Assembly: GCA_046295455.1 (NCBI GenBank)
Contig: JBKBNI010000003.1
Span: 124,001 to 188,000, forward strand
From: Thermaurantimonas sp046295455
GTDB lineage: Bacteria > Bacteroidota > Bacteroidia > Flavobacteriales > Schleiferiaceae
Length of the DNA stretch: 64,000 nucleotides
Direction: 5' to 3'
Shown here: piece after piece, positions 8,873 to 15,960 of the stretch
Numbering within the stretch: position 1 is the first letter of the stretch
How the letters are laid out: every line of letters begins with the position of its first letter
Program-made: the position numbers and the translations under genes
The notes under the pieces: model-generated
What the model was told of the DNA's origin: nothing
The model's input: the letters and a program-made list of their open reading frames with translations, nothing else
Databases searched by the model: none

Positions 8873-9467
8873 TAATCGCCTAAACTATACCCAAGTCCAA
8901 AGAATACTTCAGCCGTGGGAAAAATGAGAACTCCGGTAAGCCTAAAGCCTGCTCTACCCGCCAATACAGGCAAGATTCGAAATGCTAATCCTGAACGCAA
9001 TCCAATGCCCGGTCTCGTCTGGTCCAATCTGGGCTGGTTGATCTGCTCGCGCCGGTAGTACACACGCGACTGTACCATTGAAATTTCCACACCGGCGAAA
9101 GCGCTCAGATTATTTGTAAATGTGAAATGGCGGTCAGTCATCAGACCTACGGTGAGCAAATTTGCGCGCACAAAGTCAAATCTTGGAGTGTATTCTACCA
9201 AGCGGCTATCGAAGCCCACATCCCATTGATTCCAAAGATAATGAATACTCAGTCCGCCACCCAATGTCGGCAGTGAAGTCTGTGAAAAAACATCTTCAAG
9301 ATTATATACCAATTGGAACCATCGGTCGCTGTGATAGAACGTTCACCGGAGCTAACCACATCACGTACAGGCCATGAATAGAGGCCATATACCTCCGCCC
9401 ATATCTGCCCTCAGAGGTGAGAAGTCATGCATACGAAGCCGGTGATAATGAGAAGGATTTTTTTCAT
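8869..9467 (-). pseudogene. Broken outer-membrane beta-barrel gene (premature stop plus frameshift)
   Basis: The gene starts with a clear signal peptide from an ATG at 9467 (MKKILLIITGFVCMTSHL) that runs into an in-frame TGA at 9411-9413. The same frame continues sensibly after the stop (GQIWAEVYGLYSWPVRD, then GERSITATDGSNW). Near 9312-9318 it must shift frame to join a long barrel-like stretch that includes LGGGLSIHYLWNQWDVGFDS and ends EVFFGLGYSLGDY. One stop and one frameshift therefore separate the signal peptide from the barrel. The start is 3 bases after the stop of the deacylase-like pseudogene, showing a former operon. Family not recognised beyond an outer-membrane barrel of about 200 residues. 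Confidence 0.75.
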
Positions 9468-9470
9468 GAG

Positions 9471-10640
9471 TTAAAAAAGATTGTACGCAAGATGCCATTC
9501 AATATAGTCCGCTGCAAAAGTCCTGGCCTTGAGACCAACCCCCACAGCGACTCCATCCCACACGGTATATCTGATGCCAAATCTCTGATAGAAAGGACTC
9601 CCTGAGTAGTTATAGCGATGCCAAAGATTAAATCCCCAGCCGGAGTAAAAGCTCCAGCGCCTGTACAAAGCTTCATATCCCGCAAATGCTCCAAGGGTGT
9701 AAAAATTCATTGGATTGTCCCGGTCTGTAACCTGCTCGCGTCCCGGTTCGCCGGAGTTGTTTGATCCGTCATAAAACCAATCCAATTGCGCAATCTACTG
9801 ACCCTTGTAACCAACCCAATACTTATATGCCACCGCGGTGGTCATATTGAAATAATTGATCCCGTGATTGGACAGCTGCTTGCTGCCGAAGGCCTGCATT
9901 ACCATGAGACCGTGGCGTTTTTTCCACTCAGGAACTTCGTGCGTGACAAATTCTTCCGGTCCCACGCACCAGACTGTGCTGCATAATAAACTTTGGTCCA
10001 AGCATATTCATTCCCATATTGGGCAGGGTGCCGGCCCCGTTGCTGAAGAGAATAAAACTCAAACCGCCTTTCAGGTGAAGACTCTTTCCGAGATTTCGTC
10101 CGGCCCAGAATCCGAATTCGATATACACATTATTGTAAGATCCGATCAAGGTATTCCACGGATTATCTTGAGGATTGTTAGGTCTGAAATTGTAGCTCAA
10201 TCCACCTCCGAGGCTGTAGCTATACCTCCATCCATTTTTTTTTTTTTTGGCGCATGAAAAGGGACATCCACAAACAGATAGAGTGCATTGGGATTTCCAA
10301 ATACTGAATCATTGAAAAGGGAGACACTGTAAACCTGATCCCCCATTCAGGATAGCGCCACAACTGGTCATAGAAACTGTTGCCTACGGATTGAAATCCG
10401 GCTGTGATATTCATGGACAGATATCTGGGAATCTCCACAAATTGTTTAGAAAAATCATCCACGATGTTGAGACCGTAAGTAGCCCCCAACCCGACAATCG
10501 GATAAATTCGACGGGGAAAGTGTTTGGTCTTTTCAAAATTAAGGTGGTACAGGTATTCCCAATCAAGTTTTTGTGCACTGGCAGAGTGGTGTGCAAGCAC
10601 AGAGGCGAATCAGAACAGCTGAACCTAAAAACCGGTTCAT
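9471..10640 (-). pseudogene. Decayed acyloxyacyl hydrolase / lipid A deacylase-like (PagL family) gene
   Basis: Pieces in several frames assemble into one barrel of about 380 residues. The order is: start MNRFLGSAVL (10640); a frameshift near 10605; SAQKLDWEYLYHLNFEKTKH to YPEWGIRFTV; a shift near 10325; NPNALYLFVDVPFHAP; a shift at a 14-base A run; GWRYSYSLGGGLSYNFRP to LPNMGMN; a shift near 9955; WKKRHGLMVMQAFGSKQL to YKYWVGYKG; a shift near 9790; then FYDGSNNSGEPGREQ to DYIEWHLAYNLF at 9473. This order matches Bacteroidota acyloxyacyl hydrolase-type barrels. Such enzymes remove a 3-O-acyl chain from lipid A. The active-site motif, usually HFSNGA, reads LFSNGA here, so the catalytic His appears to be Leu. 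Family assignment is from memory of the pattern. Confidence 0.72.
10235..10248. repeat. Homopolymer of 14 T (A14 on the coding strand)
   Basis: Fourteen consecutive T on the plus strand inside the deacylase-like pseudogene. Lengths of 12 or 15 would join the upstream frame (PFHAP) to the downstream frame (NGWRYSYS); 14 does not. Such tracts slip easily in replication and are also error-prone in sequencing. Confidence 0.95.
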
Positions 10641-10748
10641 TAAGTCAAAATCAGAGTGTAAAAGTAGAATAAAAGGAAGTTACCCATGTTACAGTTCTAA
10701 AAATTACGTATTAGGTCCGCATAAGGTTATTTTTTAATCACTTTTCAC

Positions 10749-10780
10749 ACCGGACCACATCTTTCGATGTGTTATCCGGT
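10749..10780 (-). terminator. Stem-loop overlapping the nitrilase-family stop codon
   Basis: On the minus strand ACCGGA and TCCGGT enclose an inner stem CACATC/GATGTG capped by a GAAA tetraloop. The gene's TAA lies in the internal bulge. No T run follows directly, so this is either an atypical terminator or an mRNA-stabilising 3' structure. Confidence 0.45.
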
Positions 10781-11560
10781 ATTTACAAGTTGGAAGTCAT
10801 CTGCATCGTGTAAAAATCCCAGAGATGCTCTCAGATCGATCAACTCACTGAGCAATACTACGGATGAGACAACTCCCTCCTTTCCTGCAGGAGCGGTGGC
10901 CACAGCCTGCCCCAGCACATCATACACAGCTGAATCACCTGAATAATAGATCCCCTTGGGATCGTACCCGATGCGGTTTACGCCCGCTACATAACACATA
11001 TTTTCAATAGCTCTTGCCGGAAGCAGCGTGCGCCATGCGTGGCTTCTGCGCTGCGGCCAGTTGGCCACATAGATCAGAAGGTCATACTCCTGTCCTCGCA
11101 TTTGTCTGGACCAAACCGGAAAGCGCAGGTCATAACAAATCATTGGTACAATTCTCCATCCATTGTATTCGATCATCAGACGCTCAGAACCTGGTGAATA
11201 GTATTGGTCTTCACCAGCATACTTAAACAGATGCTTCTTGTCGTACCAATGCTCTTCTCCATCGGAGGTGATAAAGTATAGACGGTTGAAATACCGATTG
11301 TCATCCTTTTCAATGATCGACCCACACACCGCCGTGCGATATCGATCTGCAAGCGCATACATCAACTCTTTGCCGGATTGCGATGCAGAATTACCAAATA
11401 CATCAGGCTCCATAGTAAAGCCTGTATTAAACATTTCGGGCAACACCAGAAGCTGGCAGGGGGGCATATCTTCGCACAGTTTTTGAATTTTCAGGTGATT
11501 GGCGCCGATGTCATGCCAGACAATATCGAACTGTACAAGATTAATGGTCAAAGCATTCAT
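10772..11560 (-). CDS. Nitrilase/omega-amidase family carbon-nitrogen hydrolase
   Basis: A 262-aa carbon-nitrogen hydrolase with the complete Glu-Lys-Cys triad: Glu in LPEMFNTGF, Lys in WYDKKHLFKY and Cys in MICYDLRFP. The combination resembles omega-amidases (Nit2/YafV), which hydrolyse the omega-amides formed by glutamine or methionine-pathway transaminases. The conserved WP-RR--AW-TLLPARAIENM-YV-GVNRIG block is also present. The start MNALTINLVQFDIVW at 11560 fits the family; the frame is open another 15 codons upstream without family similarity. Its first codons overlap those of the divergent TPR gene by 17 bases. It is cytoplasmic, and the precise substrate is inferred. Confidence 0.88.
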   Translation of the reverse strand: MNALTINLVQFDIVWHDIGANHLKIQKLCEDMPPCQLLVLPEMFNTGFTMEPDVFGNSASQSGKELMYALADRYRTAVCGSIIEKDDNRYFNRLYFITSDGEEHWYDKKHLFKYAGEDQYYSPGSERLMIEYNGWRIVPMICYDLRFPVWSRQMRGQEYDLLIYVANWPQRRSHAWRTLLPARAIENMCYVAGVNRIGYDPKGIYYSGDSAVYDVLGQAVATAPAGKEGVVSSVVLLSELIDLRASLGFLHDADDFQLVNTG

Positions 11561-12605
11561 AATAAAGAGTGTTTGGATTGCTTTGTTTAGTGTCACATTT
11601 TGCACAAAAGTAATCGGACAGGAAATCAGCAGACTTCACGCAGCAGGCCAATATGAGCGGGTGATGGTGTATGGCGGCAAAGTTGACTCTCTTCGTGGGG
11701 ACGAAGCTATGCTGGTCGCCGATGCATATTTCAGAAAGCGCAATCCGGAGCGCGCCGAGGAAATATTAACAACCATTATACGCAGGGGTTATACCACGGA
11801 GGAAGCTCATTGGCAATTAGCGCAGGTTCTTATGGCACGAGAAAAATGGCTGCCCGCATTAGAGCAAACCGAAAAAGCACTCCAATTTGACAGAAAAAAT
11901 TTCATCTATTTGAAAACTCGTGCCGGACTCCTTCTGCAGCTTGGCAGATACCGCGAAGCCGAAGCCGAATACAAAAATCTGATTCGCATCAGGCCGGGAG
12001 ATGAATCGCTTTATTGGCTTACCTATCAGTCCATTGCAGAGCAGGAAGACTACCGAAGGGGAAAAAATTATCTGCTGACACATGTACAGAAATTCAAAAC
12101 ACCACAATATCAAAACAAAGCATTCGATGCCCTGGCACGCACATATCATTACACATTAAAAAAACCTGACAGCGCACTGTACATCATCCAAAGATGGAAA
12201 ACAACCGTCGGAAAAAACACACAAAATGTACAGTTAGAACTATTGGTTCTCACTTATGTGGGAAAATTTCAGGAAGCTCTGAACGTCTACAATTCAAACA
12301 AAAATCTTTTTAGTAAATCAAAAGACGGGATTTTATTTGACGAAATATCAGGACATCGGGAATTTTCTCTTCAGGTGTTTTACGACCCCGATAAATCTTC
12401 ATACACCGTCTATCTGATGGATTCTGAAATGCAGTATTTTCAGGGAAAAATTGAATGGAATAAAAATGAAGGTAATAAAACAGTAGCGACAATCGCCCTT
12501 CGGAATCAAACATCGCGCAAACATTTTCCCTTTTCAATCGATGACTATCAAAATATCAGAACACAGAGCATTCAGATCGCAAAAAGTGTAAACAATTTGG
12601 AATAA
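11544..12605 (+). CDS. Secreted/periplasmic tetratricopeptide-repeat protein
   Basis: A 353-aa protein starting MVKAFIIKSVWIALFSVTFC, a signal-peptide-like segment ending near IGQ. Residues about 25-215 contain TPR-type helical hairpins, e.g. AMLVADAYFRKRNPERAEEI, AHWQLAQVLMAREKWLPALE and RAGLLLQLGRYREAEAEYKN, with the usual small-residue and aromatic spacing. The last 80 residues (DPDKSSYTVYLMDSEMQYFQ) look like a small beta domain I do not recognise. TPR proteins act as protein-binding scaffolds; the partner is unknown. The proposed ATG at 11544 lies inside the first codons of the divergent nitrilase-family gene. Codon use becomes AT-rich towards the end. Confidence 0.72.
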   Translation: MVKAFIIKSVWIALFSVTFCTKVIGQEISRLHAAGQYERVMVYGGKVDSLRGDEAMLVADAYFRKRNPERAEEILTTIIRRGYTTEEAHWQLAQVLMAREKWLPALEQTEKALQFDRKNFIYLKTRAGLLLQLGRYREAEAEYKNLIRIRPGDESLYWLTYQSIAEQEDYRRGKNYLLTHVQKFKTPQYQNKAFDALARTYHYTLKKPDSALYIIQRWKTTVGKNTQNVQLELLVLTYVGKFQEALNVYNSNKNLFSKSKDGILFDEISGHREFSLQVFYDPDKSSYTVYLMDSEMQYFQGKIEWNKNEGNKTVATIALRNQTSRKHFPFSIDDYQNIRTQSIQIAKSVNNLE

Positions 12606-12661
12606 TTTCGTAAAAAACAAATCCATACGTTCTGCGTAATTGATTTCAAAATTGTTTCGCA

Positions 12662-13924
12662 ATGAAATTCAATCCTGTACCCCTTTCCTTCCTTTTGGCA
12701 TGTATTGCTTTGGCAGTAGGTAAGCTCACCAGTTACAGCAGTGGTTTTTTTGGATCGGGATATACCGGTTCGCCGGGGAACAATGGGATGACTTGTGCAT
12801 CTTGCCACGCAGGTTCACCAGTGACTGTAGCCCAGGGTGGAATTACATCAAACATTCCGGCGACAGGATACATACCGGGACAATCATACACCATCACCAT
12901 TACCGCGCAGCATCCTACGTTCAATACGTTCGGATTTATGCTTACGGCAGAGACGAGTACGGGGGCAAAGGCGGGAACCTGGACAGTCACCTCAAATGAA
13001 ACTCAGCTTACTGCCGGAGGAAGTTACGTCGCGCATACCTCTTCAGGAATCTCAGGCTCCAATAATTCAAAAATATGGACCGTTCAGTGGACTGCACCCT
13101 CACCGGGTGTAGGAGCTGTTACGTTTTATGCCTCCATCAACCGAGCCAATGGAAACTTCGCCACCAGTGGCGACCAGATACAGACCGCATCGCTCACGGT
13201 ATCCCAGGCGAGCCCTCCGCCACCGCCTCCCGTGTCGGTCAAGGTGGACACTGTGATACATGAGGTGTGCCAAAACGGGTGCAACGGAGCCATACAAGCA
13301 TCATACACCGGAGGAGTTCCGCCCGTCACCCTGTCTATATCCGGTGGTAGCTTCTCTAATCTCTGCGGAGGTACATATTGGGTGAAAGCCACAGACAGCA
13401 TCGGTCAGACCGATTCACTTCTTGTGACCATTCAAAGCGGCTCTAATCCCCCTACACCGGATATTCACTTTGATAACGCCAATATGATTCTCTACACGAC
13501 TGCCCAAGCGTCCGCCTACCAATGGTTTTATAACAATCAAGTAATTGCCGGAGCAACGAAGGATACATTGAGCCTTACAGGTATGCAGGCAGGTGATTAT
13601 TATGTCCGGGTGGAAGATCACCTGAGTTGCCATTCGAATTCTCAGGTTATTACCGTCACTTTTGGAAACATCAGGGTGCATCCCCCGCACAGACTGACCA
13701 TATACCCGAATCCCGTAAAACAAGGACAAAAATTCTATTTACATTGGAACGGAAGCCCTTCTTCTCTCTATGTATATAGCCTTACAGGTGCAATGCTATT
13801 TGAGGTCAGGTTAGAACCGGGCACCAATAGCATTGACCTCTTACATCTTACTTCAGGCGTCTATGTGGCAGTCGTGAAGAGAGGTGAACATATCCTTACG
13901 ACTTCAAAAATTCAAATATATTGA
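12662..13924 (+). CDS. T9SS cargo with choice-of-anchor V-type domain and CxxCH motif
   Basis: A 420-aa secreted protein. After a signal peptide (about 1-25) comes GSPGNNGMTCASCHAGSP, a CxxCH heme-type motif at about residues 44-48, leading into a reelin-like beta domain (about 60-175). This arrangement matches the family called choice-of-anchor V. A proline hinge (SPPPPPPV, about 185) precedes two Ig/SprB-like segments (CQNGCNGAIQASYTGGVPPV; ASAYQWFYNNQVIAGATKDT). The end is a type A T9SS sorting domain: LTIYPNPVKQGQKF, LTGAMLFEV, LTSGVYVAVVKRG. It is probably surface-anchored. Whether heme is bound is unknown. It lies 56 bases after the TPR gene and converges on the HIT gene with a 5-base gap. 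Confidence 0.88.
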   Translation: MKFNPVPLSFLLACIALAVGKLTSYSSGFFGSGYTGSPGNNGMTCASCHAGSPVTVAQGGITSNIPATGYIPGQSYTITITAQHPTFNTFGFMLTAETSTGAKAGTWTVTSNETQLTAGGSYVAHTSSGISGSNNSKIWTVQWTAPSPGVGAVTFYASINRANGNFATSGDQIQTASLTVSQASPPPPPPVSVKVDTVIHEVCQNGCNGAIQASYTGGVPPVTLSISGGSFSNLCGGTYWVKATDSIGQTDSLLVTIQSGSNPPTPDIHFDNANMILYTTAQASAYQWFYNNQVIAGATKDTLSLTGMQAGDYYVRVEDHLSCHSNSQVITVTFGNIRVHPPHRLTIYPNPVKQGQKFYLHWNGSPSSLYVYSLTGAMLFEVRLEPGTNSIDLLHLTSGVYVAVVKRGEHILTTSKIQIY

Positions 13925-13929
13925 TAAGA

Positions 13930-14322
13930 TTAAAGGAAACTTGCTATCTTTTGCCTTGATGCTTCCAGGGTCTCCGGTGAGAGCTTGAGTTTTGGTTTTG
14001 TAAAGTTCAAATCGTCCATTGAATTGATAGGCAGGAGATGAATGTGTGCATGTGGCACTTCCAAACCAATCACTGCCACTCCCACCTTAATGCATGGATA
14101 GGCTTTGCGTATGGCAGCGGAAATCTTTTTTGACAAAGCCCACAACTCCTGATAGACTTCATCTGGCAGATCAAAAACATTGTCAATCTCCATTTTTGGT
14201 ATGACCAGCGTATGTCCTTCCTTAAGTGGAAATATATCAAGAAAGGCAAAGCAATGTTCAGATTCAGCGATTTTATAAGAGGGTATTTCTCCTTTTACTA
14301 TTTTTGAGAAAATTGTAGCCAT
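13930..14322 (-). CDS. HIT family nucleotide-binding hydrolase
   Basis: A 130-aa histidine-triad protein of the HinT/PKCI type, which hydrolyses phosphoramidate or other nucleoside monophosphate conjugates. The triad is visible as VPHAHIHLLPI (HxHxH), and the N-terminal block ATIFSKIVKGEIPSYKIAE and GHTLVIPKMEIDNVFDL are family-typical. It lies 12 bases downstream of greA on the same strand, an arrangement common in Bacteroidota, and is probably co-transcribed with it. A few residues differ from consensus (VGVAVIGLEVPHAH instead of G-N-G--AGQ-V-H-H), but the triad is complete. Confidence 0.93.
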   Translation of the reverse strand: MATIFSKIVKGEIPSYKIAESEHCFAFLDIFPLKEGHTLVIPKMEIDNVFDLPDEVYQELWALSKKISAAIRKAYPCIKVGVAVIGLEVPHAHIHLLPINSMDDLNFTKPKLKLSPETLEASRQKIASFL

Positions 14323-14334
14323 CGGATACGCAAA

Positions 14335-14811
14335 TTACATGACAGAGATTTCAAGGATTTCAAACTCGAGCATTCCTGCCGGAACTTTGATTTGAACTTT
14401 TTCGCCCACTTTTTTTCCGACCAGTCCTTGTCCGATCGGGGAGTTTATTGAAATTTTCCCCAGCTTTAGGTTGGCCTCAGTTTCGGACACGAGGGTGTAT
14501 GAGACAATTTGATTGGATTTCAAATTTTTAAGCTTTACAGTACTCATGACCATCACCTTAGACACATCTACATCCGATTTATCCATAAGACGTGCATTGG
14601 CAATCAGATCTTCGAGTTTTGAAATTTTTAATTCAAGAAGTCCTTGCGCTTCTTTGGCGGCATCGTATTCGGCATTTTCTGAGAGATCTCCTTTGTCACG
14701 TGCCTCAGCAATTTGTTGAGATACTTTTGGGCGCTCCACATTTTTCAAATAATCCAATTCCTCCTTTAGCTTTTTAAGCCCTTCAGCAGTCAGATATGAT
14801 ACTTTTGACAT
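14335..14811 (-). CDS. greA: Transcription elongation factor GreA
   Basis: A 158-aa factor that enters the RNA polymerase secondary channel and stimulates cleavage of backtracked transcripts. The N-terminal coiled coil (about 1-75) carries LKKLKEELDYLKNVERPKVS and the tip acidic pair region GDLSENAEYDAAKEAQ. The C-terminal FKBP-like domain has SPIGQGLVGKKVGEKVQIKV. Length and motifs are normal for the family. It lies upstream of the HIT gene in a probable two-gene operon, and a hairpin on its 5' side separates it from the PorV operon. Confidence 0.96.
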   Translation of the reverse strand: MSKVSYLTAEGLKKLKEELDYLKNVERPKVSQQIAEARDKGDLSENAEYDAAKEAQGLLELKISKLEDLIANARLMDKSDVDVSKVMVMSTVKLKNLKSNQIVSYTLVSETEANLKLGKISINSPIGQGLVGKKVGEKVQIKVPAGMLEFEILEISVM

Positions 14812-14844
14812 ACAAACAATTCTTTAAGTTAGATAATAAAAGAA

Positions 14845-14868
14845 TGAGACCTCTGTAAAGAGGCCTCA
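14845..14868 (-). terminator. Intrinsic terminator of the TonB/T9SS/PorV operon
   Basis: Minus-strand TGAGGCCTCT and AGAGGTCTCA form a stem with a TTAC loop, followed by ATTCTTTTATTAT. It lies just after the PorV-like stop and before greA, so it would end the large upstream operon. Confidence 0.75.
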
Positions 14869-14892
14869 CTCACGCTACAAATATACGGATTT

Positions 14893-15933
14893 TTACAATG
14901 TAAGTCTTACACCTATGGAATGGGTACCTTGAAAGGGAGTACGGGTGGTACGGATTGAATAGTCTATAGCCAGATCCGATCCGGTTTCTTTTGACATGGG
15001 AATCATAAATGAAACACCCGCAGCAAGACCGGTATGAATATTGGTTTGCTGTGCATCTTGACGGTTGTCAAAAATCGTATAGCCAGCACGAGCCATAAAT
15101 ATTCTCCTGAATGAATACTCTAATCCCAGACCGTATTCATCCTTTTGCAAGGAATTGGATTGAAAATTTACGGCGGCCGTCAGCAGCTGATCTCCATCAA
15201 GAAAGAAGTCATAACTGCCTCCAATGACGAGGTTGGAAGGAAACTCAAACTTGGCCGAACGGCTGGAAAACGTCTGAGAGTATCCTCCTCCCGGCACCAT
15301 GGCCTGTATGGATAATCCATCTCCGCCAAAGGATGCAGAAGGGCCGATATTGCGGAGTGTAATCCCAAATTTTAACCTGTTTTCTTCACCGGTGTGATAT
15401 TGTACGCCCGCATCCACCAAAAGTGCTGATACGCTCAGGTTTGGAAGACCTTGGTTATAGAATTTAAGGTTTATCCCCCCATAAATACTTTCCGTGAACT
15501 TCTGGGAGTATCCTCCGGTGATGATCGCTGCATAGGGTGAAATGGTGGCTATACCTCCATCCGGCTGAGCCTCAGTGCGCACTACGAGATCACCATACGA
15601 AAAGTTATTGATTGAAAAGGCAAGTGCTCCAGAATTACCCACAGTTTTAACGAGTCCAATCGAATTTATGGTGATATCGCTACCGGCCAGCCATTGAGTA
15701 TTGGTAAAGGCAATTTCAAGATTTTCGGTGTTTGCAATGCCGGCTATGTTTAGAAACACAGATTCTACACCACGTACACCAGCAGTATTCACATTACCCC
15801 ATCCAGAATTTCTGGCCCAAGGATTATTTAGTAACTCATTGGCACCGGCAGAGCCTACACGCTGGGGGTTTCCGGCAAAAACCGAGCCTATAGAAAGGCT
15901 CAGAGCTATGGGAAAGGTTAGAATTTTTTTCAC
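14893..15933 (-). CDS. PorV/PorQ family outer-membrane protein of the type IX secretion system
   Basis: A 346-aa outer-membrane barrel. The signal peptide (MKKILTFPIALSLSIGSVFA, 1-20) is followed by the PorV/PorQ-type N-terminus: RVGSAGANELLNNPWARNSG, then GVESVFLNIAGIANTENLEI. FadL-like strands follow, ending GTHSIGVRLTL. PorV shuttles cargo from the T9SS translocon to the attachment complex, and PorQ-like paralogues are less understood. This copy is third in an operon after a TonB receptor and a 1359-aa T9SS protein, with a 27-base gap. It may be a dedicated partner of that cargo. The family call is good; PorV versus paralogue cannot be settled from the window. Confidence 0.82.
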   Translation of the reverse strand: MKKILTFPIALSLSIGSVFAGNPQRVGSAGANELLNNPWARNSGWGNVNTAGVRGVESVFLNIAGIANTENLEIAFTNTQWLAGSDITINSIGLVKTVGNSGALAFSINNFSYGDLVVRTEAQPDGGIATISPYAAIITGGYSQKFTESIYGGINLKFYNQGLPNLSVSALLVDAGVQYHTGEENRLKFGITLRNIGPSASFGGDGLSIQAMVPGGGYSQTFSSRSAKFEFPSNLVIGGSYDFFLDGDQLLTAAVNFQSNSLQKDEYGLGLEYSFRRIFMARAGYTIFDNRQDAQQTNIHTGLAAGVSFMIPMSKETGSDLAIDYSIRTTRTPFQGTHSIGVRLTL

Positions 15934-15960
15934 GCTTCGAAAGTCATTTAATTTTATTAC

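Noticed and set aside
13075..13401. Alternative frames within the CxxCH T9SS gene
   Set aside because: Shadow frames of a repetitive, GC-richer coding region, with no start context and no recognisable protein.
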